Shown here: piece by piece, positions 25,833 through 33,149 of the stretch | Layout of the letters: each line of letters starts with the position of its first letter | How positions within the stretch are numbered: the first letter of the stretch is position 1 | DNA from: Streptomyces sp. VRA16 Mangrove soil | GTDB lineage: Bacteria > Actinomycetota > Actinomycetes > Streptomycetales > Streptomycetaceae | Assembly (NCBI RefSeq): GCF_017377775.1 | Contig: NZ_JAFVLN010000001.1 | Coordinates: forward strand, 682,001 to 746,000 | Length of the DNA stretch: 64,000 bases | Direction of reading: 5' to 3' | Translations under genes and position numbers: made by a program | Notes under the pieces: model-generated | Told to the model about the DNA's origin: nothing | The model's database searches: none | The model's input: only the letters and a program-made list of their open reading frames with translations

Positions 25833-26443
25833 GACTGGAAGCCGATCACTCCGTACCCCGGACGCCGGGCGGCCGCCGCGACCCACCGCGCGCAGTCCGA
25901 CACGGCGGCGAACACCTCGGGCGCCAAGCCGGCCCCCCGGTCCGCGCGATCGCCCGCCTCGAACTGCTCGAAGGCCGTGGCGCACTCTTCGTGCGTCCAC
26001 TCGCCGCAGCCCGGGAACTCGCTCCAGGGCACCCCCTTCGGCAGGCCGTCCCAGCCGCCGAGGCCGGCGACGGACACCGCCGTGACACCGATCGTCCGCA
26101 GCCCCTCGTCCACGGCCTCCAGCCAGCCGCTGCGGTACGGGCAGAACGAGCTGTTGTCGAGATGCGACCCGGTCAGTGAGCACAGCCGCTTGTACGCGTA
26201 CCCGTACTGACTCGCGCCCGGCGAGCCGCCCGTCGGGAAGGGACCGCCGTGCACGACCGTGCGCAGCGCCTCGTACGCCGTCGGAGCGCCCTGGTCTATC
26301 TGGTCACGGAACCAGTCGTCGTCACGAGCCAGGTCGTCCGCGAACTTGTCGCGTATCACCTCCAGGAGCTGATCGTCACAGGAGCCCACGAGGGCGTGCG
26401 TGGCCGACGGATCCAGCAGGAAGACGCTCAGTCCCATACTCAT
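25829..26443 (-). CDS. DUF7691-like hypothetical protein
   Basis: About 204 residues starting MSMGLSVFLLDP (ATG 26443; ATG 26437 also possible). It has no signal peptide. 'GYAYKRLCSLTGSHLDNSSFCPYRSGWLEAVDEGL' (parts LCSLTGSHLDNSSFCP) and 'PGYGVIGFQS' at the end are the most distinctive segments. Similar proteins are common in Streptomyces, often beside E9imm or SMI1-like genes, and have no known activity. The 4-base overlap with the E9imm gene means both are made together. Confidence 0.65.
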   Translation of the reverse strand: MSMGLSVFLLDPSATHALVGSCDDQLLEVIRDKFADDLARDDDWFRDQIDQGAPTAYEALRTVVHGGPFPTGGSPGASQYGYAYKRLCSLTGSHLDNSSFCPYRSGWLEAVDEGLRTIGVTAVSVAGLGGWDGLPKGVPWSEFPGCGEWTHEECATAFEQFEAGDRADRGAGLAPEVFAAVSDCARWVAAAARRPGYGVIGFQS

Positions 26444-26501
26444 GCACCCGACCGTAACGGCGGGCACTGACAACGCCGCTGGGGCGCAGCCCTGTGAACC
26501 C

Positions 26502-27623
26502 TCAGCCCGCGGGCGGCAGTTCCCCCGACCCGCGCTCGATCAGCCGCGTCGGCAGCTCGATGCGTTCGGGCAGCAGCGTCGCGCCGTCCAGTTGGCGGAA
26601 GAGGCGTTCCGCGGCGGTGCGGCCCAGTTGGGCGGCGTCCTGCGCGACCACCGTCACGCCCGGCTTCAGCAGATCGCCCAGTTCGATGTCGTCGAAGCCC
26701 ACCAGGGCGACATCGCGGTCGAGTTCGGACAGGACGCGGACCACGGTGACCGTCACACGGTTGTTGCCCGCGAAGATCGCCGTGACCGGATCGGGGCCCT
26801 TCAGCATCTCCTCGGCGGCCCGGCGCACCCGCTCGGGGTCGGTCACGCCGAGCGACATCCAGCGGTCCTCGACGGGTATCCCGGCGTCCTCCATCGCCGC
26901 CCGGTAGCCGCGCAGACGCTCCGCCGCGGTGTGGATGCGCGGCTGGTCGCCGATGAAGCCGATGCGGCGGTGGCCGCCCGCGATGAGGTGCGCGACGCCG
27001 TCACGGGCGCCGCCGAAGCTGTCCGACAGCACGACGTCCGCGTCGATCTTCCCCGCGGGACGGTCCACGAAGACGGTCGCGACACCGGCCGCGATCTCCG
27101 GCTCCAGATAACGGTGGTCGTCCCCGGCCGGGATCACGACCAGACCGTCGACCCGGCGCGCGCACAGGGCGAGCACCAACTCCTGCTCCCGGTCCGGGTC
27201 CTCGGCGCTCGACCCGTTGATCAGCAGTGCGCCGTGCGCCCGGGCGACCTCCTCCACGGCCCGGCTCAACGGACCGTAGAAGGGGTCGGCCAGATCCTCC
27301 AGGACCAGGCCGATGCTCGCCGTACGTCCCTTGCGCAGCACCCGCGCGCTGTCGTTGCGCCGGAAACCGAGCGCCGCGATCGCCTCCTGCACGCGCCGCT
27401 CGGTGTCGGGAGTGACTCCGGGCTCACCGTTGACGACCCGGGACACCGTCTTGAGGCCGACTCCCGCGCGCGCGGCGACGTCCTTCATGGTCGGGCGATT
27501 GCCGTAGCGGTTCTCCGTGCGGCGGGCGGTGCGGTCCACTATGCGCTGTCCTGTCCTGTCGTCACTGCCGTCAGGGCGGTTGCCCGGGGCGGGTGTGGGC
27601 GACCGTTCATGGGGGTTCATCAT
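26502..27623 (-). CDS. LacI family transcriptional regulator
   Basis: About 373 residues if read from ATG 27623; GTG 27543 is a shorter option. The LacI headpiece is 'TMKDVAARAGVGLKTVSRVVNGEPGVTPDT', followed by the hinge 'NDSARVLRKGRTASIGLVLEDL' and a periplasmic-binding-like sugar domain ending in 'ALVGFDDIELGDLLKPGVTVV'. It is divergent from a ROK-family kinase gene, with a perfect GACAACGTTGTC palindrome between. It most likely represses that gene and itself until a sugar binds. Confidence 0.92.
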   Translation of the reverse strand: MMNPHERSPTPAPGNRPDGSDDRTGQRIVDRTARRTENRYGNRPTMKDVAARAGVGLKTVSRVVNGEPGVTPDTERRVQEAIAALGFRRNDSARVLRKGRTASIGLVLEDLADPFYGPLSRAVEEVARAHGALLINGSSAEDPDREQELVLALCARRVDGLVVIPAGDDHRYLEPEIAAGVATVFVDRPAGKIDADVVLSDSFGGARDGVAHLIAGGHRRIGFIGDQPRIHTAAERLRGYRAAMEDAGIPVEDRWMSLGVTDPERVRRAAEEMLKGPDPVTAIFAGNNRVTVTVVRVLSELDRDVALVGFDDIELGDLLKPGVTVVAQDAAQLGRTAAERLFRQLDGATLLPERIELPTRLIERGSGELPPAG

Positions 27624-27670
27624 GCTGCACGGGTCGGCGCGCGGGCATGTGGCGTCGAGCATAGGGCCTG

Positions 27671-27682
27671 GACAACGTTGTC
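27671..27682. promoter_or_regulatory. LacI-type operator GACAACGTTGTC
   Basis: A perfect 12-base palindrome with the central CG typical of LacI-family operators, 48 bases upstream of the LacI start and 98 bases upstream of the ROK start. Probable site for the adjacent LacI protein. Confidence 0.65.
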
Positions 27683-27780
27683 AGATGCGGGAGAGACTGT
27701 CCACCGCATTCCTGGGCCTGCTTAGAGTTGGCTTCTCCCAGCTGCCCTTTCTCCCCTTTCCATCAGGAGACCTGACACAG

Positions 27781-28743
27781 ATGCACACGGACCTCGTCGC
27801 CGCGCTCGACATCGGCGGCACCAAGATCGCCGGCGCCCTGGTGGACGACCGGGGCCACATCCTCGCGCGAACGCAGCGGCCGACCCCCGCGCAGGAGGAC
27901 GGCGAGACGGTGATGGGCGCGGTCGAGGCGGTGCTCACCGAGCTGACGGAGTCCGACCTGTGGCCCAAGGCGGGGGCCGTCGGCATCGGCAGTGCGGGCC
28001 CCGTGGACCGCTCGGCCGGCACGGTCAGCCCGGTCAACGTGCCCGGGTGGCGTGCGTTCCCGCTCGTCGACCGCGTCCGCTCGGCCACCGGCGGACTGCC
28101 CGTCGAACTCGTCGGCGACGGCGTGGCGATCACGGCGGCGGAACACTGGCAGGGCGCGGCGCGCGGTCACGACAACGCGCTGTGCATGGTCGTCTCGACC
28201 GGTGTCGGCGGCGGCCTGATCCTCAACGGCGCGCTCCACCCCGGCCCCACCGGGAACGCGGGCCACATCGGCCACATCAGCGTCGACCTCGACGGCGACC
28301 CGTGCCCCTGCGGTGCACGCGGCTGCGTCGAGCGGATCGCCTCCGGGCCCAACATCGCCCGGCGTGCCCTGGCCGCGGGCTGGCAGCCGGGGCCGGACGG
28401 CGACACGACCGCGGCCGCGGTGGCCGCCGCCGCCCGTGCGGGCGACCCGATCGCGGTGGCCTCCTTCGAGCGCGCGGCCAAGGCGCTCGCCGCCGGTATC
28501 GCGGCGACGGCGACGCTCGTGGAGATCGACATCGCGGTGATCGGCGGGGGAGTGGCGAAGGCGGGCGACGTCCTGTTCGCCCCGCTGCGGCGCGCGCTGC
28601 GCGACTACGCCACGCTCTCGTTCGTCCAGCGGCTCACGGTGGTCCCGGCCTCGACCGGTACGGACGCGGGGCTCGTGGGAGCGGCGGCCGCGGCGCTGCA
28701 CGCCGGCAGCTCCGTCGAGGAGGCGTGGCGCCAGACCGTCTGA
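27781..28743 (+). CDS. ROK family protein (sugar kinase, glucokinase-like)
   Basis: 320 residues from ATG 27781, AGGAG 10 bases before. 'ALDIGGTKIAGALVDDRG' is the ATP phosphate-1 motif, 'VSTGVGGGLILNG' phosphate-2, and 'GHISVDLDGDPCPCGARGCVE' holds the ROK zinc ligands (His and three Cys) and signature. It lacks an N-terminal helix-turn-helix, so it is an enzyme, probably phosphorylating glucose, galactose or another hexose. Control by the divergent LacI gene and proximity to an alpha-galactosidase suggest use of galactosides. Confidence 0.9.
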   Translation: MHTDLVAALDIGGTKIAGALVDDRGHILARTQRPTPAQEDGETVMGAVEAVLTELTESDLWPKAGAVGIGSAGPVDRSAGTVSPVNVPGWRAFPLVDRVRSATGGLPVELVGDGVAITAAEHWQGAARGHDNALCMVVSTGVGGGLILNGALHPGPTGNAGHIGHISVDLDGDPCPCGARGCVERIASGPNIARRALAAGWQPGPDGDTTAAAVAAAARAGDPIAVASFERAAKALAAGIAATATLVEIDIAVIGGGVAKAGDVLFAPLRRALRDYATLSFVQRLTVVPASTGTDAGLVGAAAAALHAGSSVEEAWRQTV

Positions 28744-28758
28744 CGGCCAGGAGCGGAG

Positions 28759-28800
28759 GGCGGGAGGGCGACCGCGCAGGACCGGGCCGCACCTCCCGCC
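28759..28800. terminator. Bidirectional terminator between ROK and alpha-galactosidase genes
   Basis: GGCGGGAGG (28759-28767) and CCTCCCGCC (28792-28800) form a 9-base perfect stem in the 63 bases between two convergent genes. Confidence 0.6.
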
Positions 28801-28806
28801 GACGCG

Positions 28807-30846
28807 TCAGCAGCTGAGCTGCGCGTCCGCCCAGTCGGCGTGATCGGAGTCGACCGCGTCACCGCCGTCCGTGACCACGAGCCGCACCACTTGGGCGCCG
28901 CTCACATCGGCCGAGACCGCCCGCGCCGCGTCCGCGTTGGTCAGCGTGCCCGTCGAGGCCACCTTCTGGTCGTCGGCCCAGACCTCGAACGCGACCGTGC
29001 CCTTGGTGCCCTTCTCGTCGTCGACGCCGACCTGGGCGGTGACCCGCTCGCACGCGCGGCCCGTGTAGTACGTGACCTCGCTCTGCGCGTGCACCCCGAG
29101 CCCCTTGGCGTACACGGTGCCGCCGATGGTGATCGGATGACCGTCGCCCGCCGCGCTCTCGCCGTTGCTGGTGTTGCGCTCGACGGGCCCGTAGCCGTTG
29201 ACCGCGGACATCCAGGCCAGGTCGCCGAGGGACGAGGCGCCGCTCGGCGGGGCCGTCACCACCTGCACGGTCACCGGCGCCTGGGTCGTGACCCGGGTGC
29301 CCTGGGGCGAGCGGTACGTGGCGTTCAGGGTCAGTTGGTAGGAGCCGTCGGACGTGCCCGAGGGCGGTGTGACCGTCCAGGGCGTCTTGAGCGAGGTGCC
29401 GCTCTCCAGCGCCGGGACCTTGGCCGGGCCGCCCGCCTTCACCGCCCAGTCGGTCCCGTCGGGGCCGTCGAGCGAGACGGAGACGTCACGGGCCGCGGTG
29501 CGGCCCTGGTTCGTGAACGTGCTGTCGAACGGCACCGGGCGCCCCGCCTCGGCGAACAGGCCCTGTCCTGCGCCCAGTTCGGCCGCCGGCGGGTACTCGG
29601 CCCAGCGCGGGTTCACCGACACGCGCAGCAGCACCGTGCCGTGGGCGGGGACCGTCGCCGCGATGCCGCCCGCGGTGTTGTAGTTCTTGTGCTGCCACAG
29701 GTCGCGCGAGACGTACGCGTCGGCCTCCGGGAGCCCGACCGCCTGCGCCGTCGTCGCGATGCGCTGGGCGCTGCCCGACTCGTTGAACAGGGCGACGGCA
29801 CGGCTGCCGTCCGCCATCTGCTTCGCGACCACCCAGCGGCCGCCCTCGGACGACACCACGGTGCCCTGCTTGCCCAGCGGGTCCTGGTCGACGGCGATGA
29901 CATCGCGGTTGGACAGGATCTGGTACGTCTCGTCGGACGCCTTGCGCAGGTCCGTGCCGATCAGCAGCGGCGACGCCATGATCGACCACATCGAGAAGTG
30001 CGTGCGGTACTCGGTGTCGGTCATGCCGCCGTTGCCGACCTCCAGCATGTCCGGGTCGTTCCAGTTCCCGGGACCCGCGTACGGGGCGAGCGGCAGGTTC
30101 TGCTTCATGATCGACAGCATGGAGCCCCAACTGTCGCTGATGTCACCGGTGGTGCGCCACAACTGGCCGAGCTGCCCGGCCCACTCCCACGGCTTGTTCT
30201 GGCCCCATTCGCAGATGCTGTAGACGATCGGCCGGCCGGTGGCGCGCAGCGCGTCGCGCATCGTCGTGTAGCGCTGCTTGGCGTCCACGCCCTGGTTGTT
30301 GCAGTTGTCGTACTTGAGGTAGTCGACACCCCAGTCCGCGAACTGCTGCGCGTCGCTGTACTCGTGGCCGAGCGCGCCCGGGAAGCCGGCGCTGTTGCAG
30401 GTCTTCGTCCCGGCGCTGGTGTAGATGCCGAGCTTGAGGCCCTTGGAGTGGACGTAGTCCGCGACGGCCTTGATCCCGTTGGGGAAGCGGACCGGGTCCG
30501 GTACCAGCTTGCCGTCCGCGTCACGCGCCGGCAGGGCCCAGCAGTCGTCCAGGTTCACGTACTGATACCCGGCGGCCTTCAGGCCCTTGTCCACGAAGAT
30601 GTCGGCGATGCCCTTGACCATGGACTCGTTGAAGTCCGCCCGGCAGTGCGTGGAGTTCCAGTTGTTGAACCCCATGGGTGGTGTGGCGGCCGACTCCGCC
30701 TCGGCGGCGGCTGGTTCGGTCACCGGGGCGGCCGACGCCGGGGCGGGCAGGGCGGCGAGCCCGCCGACGCACAGCACGCCACCGGCCATCGCTCCGACGA
30801 TTCTTCGCCGGACGGCCCGGGGTGCGCGGGTGGGAAGACGACGCAT
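28807..30846 (-). CDS. Secreted GH27 alpha-galactosidase with NEW3 and NPCBM domains
   Basis: 679 residues. A Sec-type signal peptide is present (arginine-rich start, hydrophobic core to about residue 40, then APA-rich cleavage area). The GH27 barrel begins 'TPPMGFNNWNSTHC'; the nucleophile is Asp180 in 'YLKYDNC' and the acid/base Asp235 in 'WRTTGDISDSW'. A NEW3-like Ig domain follows (~430-525), then an NPCBM sugar-binding domain (~535-679). It releases terminal alpha-galactose from oligosaccharides or galactomannan outside the cell. GGAGGAG precedes the start. Two TCCAACA repeats lie upstream. Confidence 0.93.
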   Translation of the reverse strand: MRRLPTRAPRAVRRRIVGAMAGGVLCVGGLAALPAPASAAPVTEPAAAEAESAATPPMGFNNWNSTHCRADFNESMVKGIADIFVDKGLKAAGYQYVNLDDCWALPARDADGKLVPDPVRFPNGIKAVADYVHSKGLKLGIYTSAGTKTCNSAGFPGALGHEYSDAQQFADWGVDYLKYDNCNNQGVDAKQRYTTMRDALRATGRPIVYSICEWGQNKPWEWAGQLGQLWRTTGDISDSWGSMLSIMKQNLPLAPYAGPGNWNDPDMLEVGNGGMTDTEYRTHFSMWSIMASPLLIGTDLRKASDETYQILSNRDVIAVDQDPLGKQGTVVSSEGGRWVVAKQMADGSRAVALFNESGSAQRIATTAQAVGLPEADAYVSRDLWQHKNYNTAGGIAATVPAHGTVLLRVSVNPRWAEYPPAAELGAGQGLFAEAGRPVPFDSTFTNQGRTAARDVSVSLDGPDGTDWAVKAGGPAKVPALESGTSLKTPWTVTPPSGTSDGSYQLTLNATYRSPQGTRVTTQAPVTVQVVTAPPSGASSLGDLAWMSAVNGYGPVERNTSNGESAAGDGHPITIGGTVYAKGLGVHAQSEVTYYTGRACERVTAQVGVDDEKGTKGTVAFEVWADDQKVASTGTLTNADAARAVSADVSGAQVVRLVVTDGGDAVDSDHADWADAQLSC

Positions 30847-30922
30847 CGTGACGCTCCTCCGTACTTGCGGCAGATTGGATCACGGCATGTACGTGTCAGT
30901 GGTGCGCGTTGACGGTAGGCCG

Positions 30923-30939
30923 TGTTGGAGTCTGTTGGA
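30923..30939. repeat. TGTTGGA direct repeat, 10-base period, upstream of the alpha-galactosidase gene
   Basis: TGTTGGA at 30923-30929 and 30933-30939 (TCCAACA twice on the gene strand), one helical turn apart and about 80 bases upstream of the alpha-galactosidase start. Possible activator site. Confidence 0.35.
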
Positions 30940-30981
30940 AGAGGTCGGATCAAATGCGGTGGGAGGTGAGGGATGTTTCGT

Positions 30982-31017
30982 CAGAACCCTTGACGGCGAC
31001 GGGAGTTGGGGGTTCTG
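30982..31017 (+). promoter_or_regulatory. Hairpin in the pyrE leader
   Basis: CAGAACCC (30982-30989) pairs perfectly with GGGTTCTG (31010-31017) around a 20-base loop, 44 bases before the pyrE start. It may be an attenuator or a terminator of an upstream transcript. Confidence 0.4.
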
Positions 31018-31061
31018 GAGGGAAGGTCCGTTCGGTTGTGTTGGGTTGAGGTGTGCTGCGG

Positions 31062-31607
31062 ATGGAAGACTGGGTGCCTGTGACGCATTCTGATCTGGCC
31101 CGCCGTATCCATGCCGCCGCCCACCTGAGCGGTCGCTTCACCCTCCGGTCCGGTCGCACGGCCACGGAGTACTTCGACAAGTACCGGTTCGAGGCCGACC
31201 CGGTACTGCTCGACGAGATCGCCCGGCTGATGGCCCCGCTGGTGCCGGCCGGTACCGAGGTGCTGGCCGGCCTGGAGATGGGCGGCATTCCGGTGGTGAC
31301 CGCACTCGGCCGGTACACGGGGCTGCCGTGCGCGTTCGTGCGCAAGCAGGCCAAGTCCTACGGCACCTGCCGGCTCGCCGAAGGGGCCGATGTCGAGGAA
31401 CGCCGGGTACTCGTCGTCGAGGACGTGGTCACCAGCGGGGGACAGATCGTGCTGTCGACCGCGGACCTGCGCGCCCTGGGGGCGGACGTGCGCGAAGCCC
31501 TGTGCGTGATCGACCGTGAGCAGGGCGGCGCCGAAGCACTCCGCGTCGAGGGGGTCGCGCTCGTCTCGCTGCTGACCGCCGGTGATCTGCGGGCCGCAGC
31601 CGTCTGA
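31062..31607 (+). CDS. pyrE: Orotate phosphoribosyltransferase
   Basis: 181 residues from ATG 31062 (GAGG 10 bases upstream; GTG 31053 also possible). The PRPP-binding loop is 'RRVLVVEDVVTSGGQIVLS', and 'EVLAGLEMGGIPVVTALG' with 'PCAFVRKQAKSYGT' complete the type I PRTase fold. It joins orotate to PRPP to give OMP in pyrimidine synthesis. It is a single gene here; the other pyr genes are not in the window. A hairpin lies in its leader. Confidence 0.92.
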   Translation: MEDWVPVTHSDLARRIHAAAHLSGRFTLRSGRTATEYFDKYRFEADPVLLDEIARLMAPLVPAGTEVLAGLEMGGIPVVTALGRYTGLPCAFVRKQAKSYGTCRLAEGADVEERRVLVVEDVVTSGGQIVLSTADLRALGADVREALCVIDREQGGAEALRVEGVALVSLLTAGDLRAAAV

Positions 31608-31794
31608 CCGGAGAGGCTGTACGTGGAACCGGCCCGTTCCTGACCGTCGGCCGACAGCGCCGCCACGCCGCTGAACGGCCCCCCGCGGCCTCCGGTCGCG
31701 GTCCTCGTGAACCGTGTCCGCCACCTCGTCCATCGGCGCACACGGTCCGCGCCTACCGTATGCGGAGCACCCCGAACTTCCGACAGGTGGAGCC

Positions 31795-32328
31795 ATGTAC
31801 GACCTCACAGCCCTGCTGCGTGAATACGACCGCGCCCGTGCCTACACCGACGACCTGTGGCGCGACCTCACGCCCGACGAGGTCGTCTGGCGTCCGCACG
31901 AGGACTCCAGTGCCATCGGCTGGCACCTCGGGCATCAGGCGCACGTCGCGCACTTCATGGTCCGCAACCTGACCGCGGCCGAACCGAGTCCGGACCCCGG
32001 GCTCGACGCGGTGATGGACTCCGCCAACCCGGAGAAGTTCCGCGGGGCCCTGCCCACCGTCGAGCGGCTCGGTGCCTTCCGCGACACCGTCGCCGAGCGC
32101 GTTCACGCCCGTATCGGGGACATCGCCGGCGGGCGGGTGGGTGCTCCGACGCAACTGTCCATCGTCGCGGTCGGTCTGCTCACCGCGCTGATCAACCACG
32201 AGTACCAGCACGACCAGTGGATCGGTGAGGTCCGCGCCCAGAACCTCGGGCACGCGCTGCCGCCCGACCCCGACTCCGCACTGCTCGCGCGCGTCGACGG
32301 GTACCTCGTCTGCAATCCCTACGGCTGA
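31795..32328 (+). CDS. DinB family protein
   Basis: 177 residues from ATG 31795 (GGTGGAG upstream). The four-helix metal site is formed by His44/His47 in 'GWHLGHQAH' and His135/His139 in 'NHEYQHDQW'. Family members include thiol S-transferases that use mycothiol or bacillithiol, plausible in a mycothiol-producing actinomycete. It is alone; its end overlaps the end of the MFS pseudogene by 10 bases. Substrate unknown. Confidence 0.87.
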   Translation: MYDLTALLREYDRARAYTDDLWRDLTPDEVVWRPHEDSSAIGWHLGHQAHVAHFMVRNLTAAEPSPDPGLDAVMDSANPEKFRGALPTVERLGAFRDTVAERVHARIGDIAGGRVGAPTQLSIVAVGLLTALINHEYQHDQWIGEVRAQNLGHALPPDPDSALLARVDGYLVCNPYG

Positions 32329-32964
32329 GGCGCCGCGGCCAGGTCGCGTACCCGTGCCGTACGGAGCCTTCGAACTCCCTGGTGGGCGCGGTCGTCCGGG
32401 CGGTCCGCGGCCGCTGGTGCGAGCAACGGAAGGACGCTGCCGAGCAGCGCCGCCGCGCTCAGCAGCAGGACGACGCGGATGCCCGGGCCGGACTGCCGGG
32501 CCGGACCGGTCAGCGGGGCCGTCGCGATCACCGACAGCGGGGAGGCGGCGTGCACCGCCTGGAACAGCGGGCGGCCGCCCATGCGTTCGGCGCGGGCCGT
32601 CGCCGCGTCGAGACATACCTCCAGCGCACCGCTCGCGGCCCCCGCGAGGAGCGGCGCGACGCCGAGCCCGGTGAGCGTGCCGGTCATGCTCAACGCCCCG
32701 ATGCCCAGGGCCATCGCGACGACGGTGAGCATCGGCGCACGGTGCTCACGGCCGACGGCGAACCGGCCCACCACCGCCATCGCGGGCGTCGCCCCCCAGC
32801 GGCACCGCGGTGAGAGCGAGACCGAGACCGAGTTCACCGGTCGTGGCGTGCACCCGCGCCAGTACCGCGGGAAGCAGCGCCGACCAGGTGCCCCAGAAGA
32901 CTCCCCGGACGCCGCTGACGATGACGAGGGCGGCCCGCGGACCGCGCGGCGCGGGTTGCGTCAT
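32319..32964 (-). pseudogene. MFS transporter pseudogene (frameshifted, C-terminal half missing)
   Basis: From ATG 32964 the frame reads 'GVRGVFWGTWSALLPAVLARVHATTGELGLGL', typical of YbjJ-like MFS transporters, until a run of six C at 32792-32797. There it must shift by one base to continue as 'ATPAMAVVGRF', 'GALEVCLDAATARAERMGGRPLFQAVHAAS'. Only about six transmembrane segments remain of the expected twelve before a stop at 32319. Truncation plus frameshift argue for true decay, not only a sequencing slip. Confidence 0.7.
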
Positions 32965-33149
32965 GCCGCCGGGCATGGCCGCGAACGCCGACCCGCACCG
33001 GGGTGGATCGGCTTGCACGGGTGGGGAGTTGAGGGTGAGCGTGGTGGTGCCCGAGGTGTTGACCATGGCGAGGGGCGCGCCTACATTCGCGTCCGGAATT
33101 ACGTCTACTGTCCGAAATCGCGAACATTGACGTCACGCGAGGAGACGAC

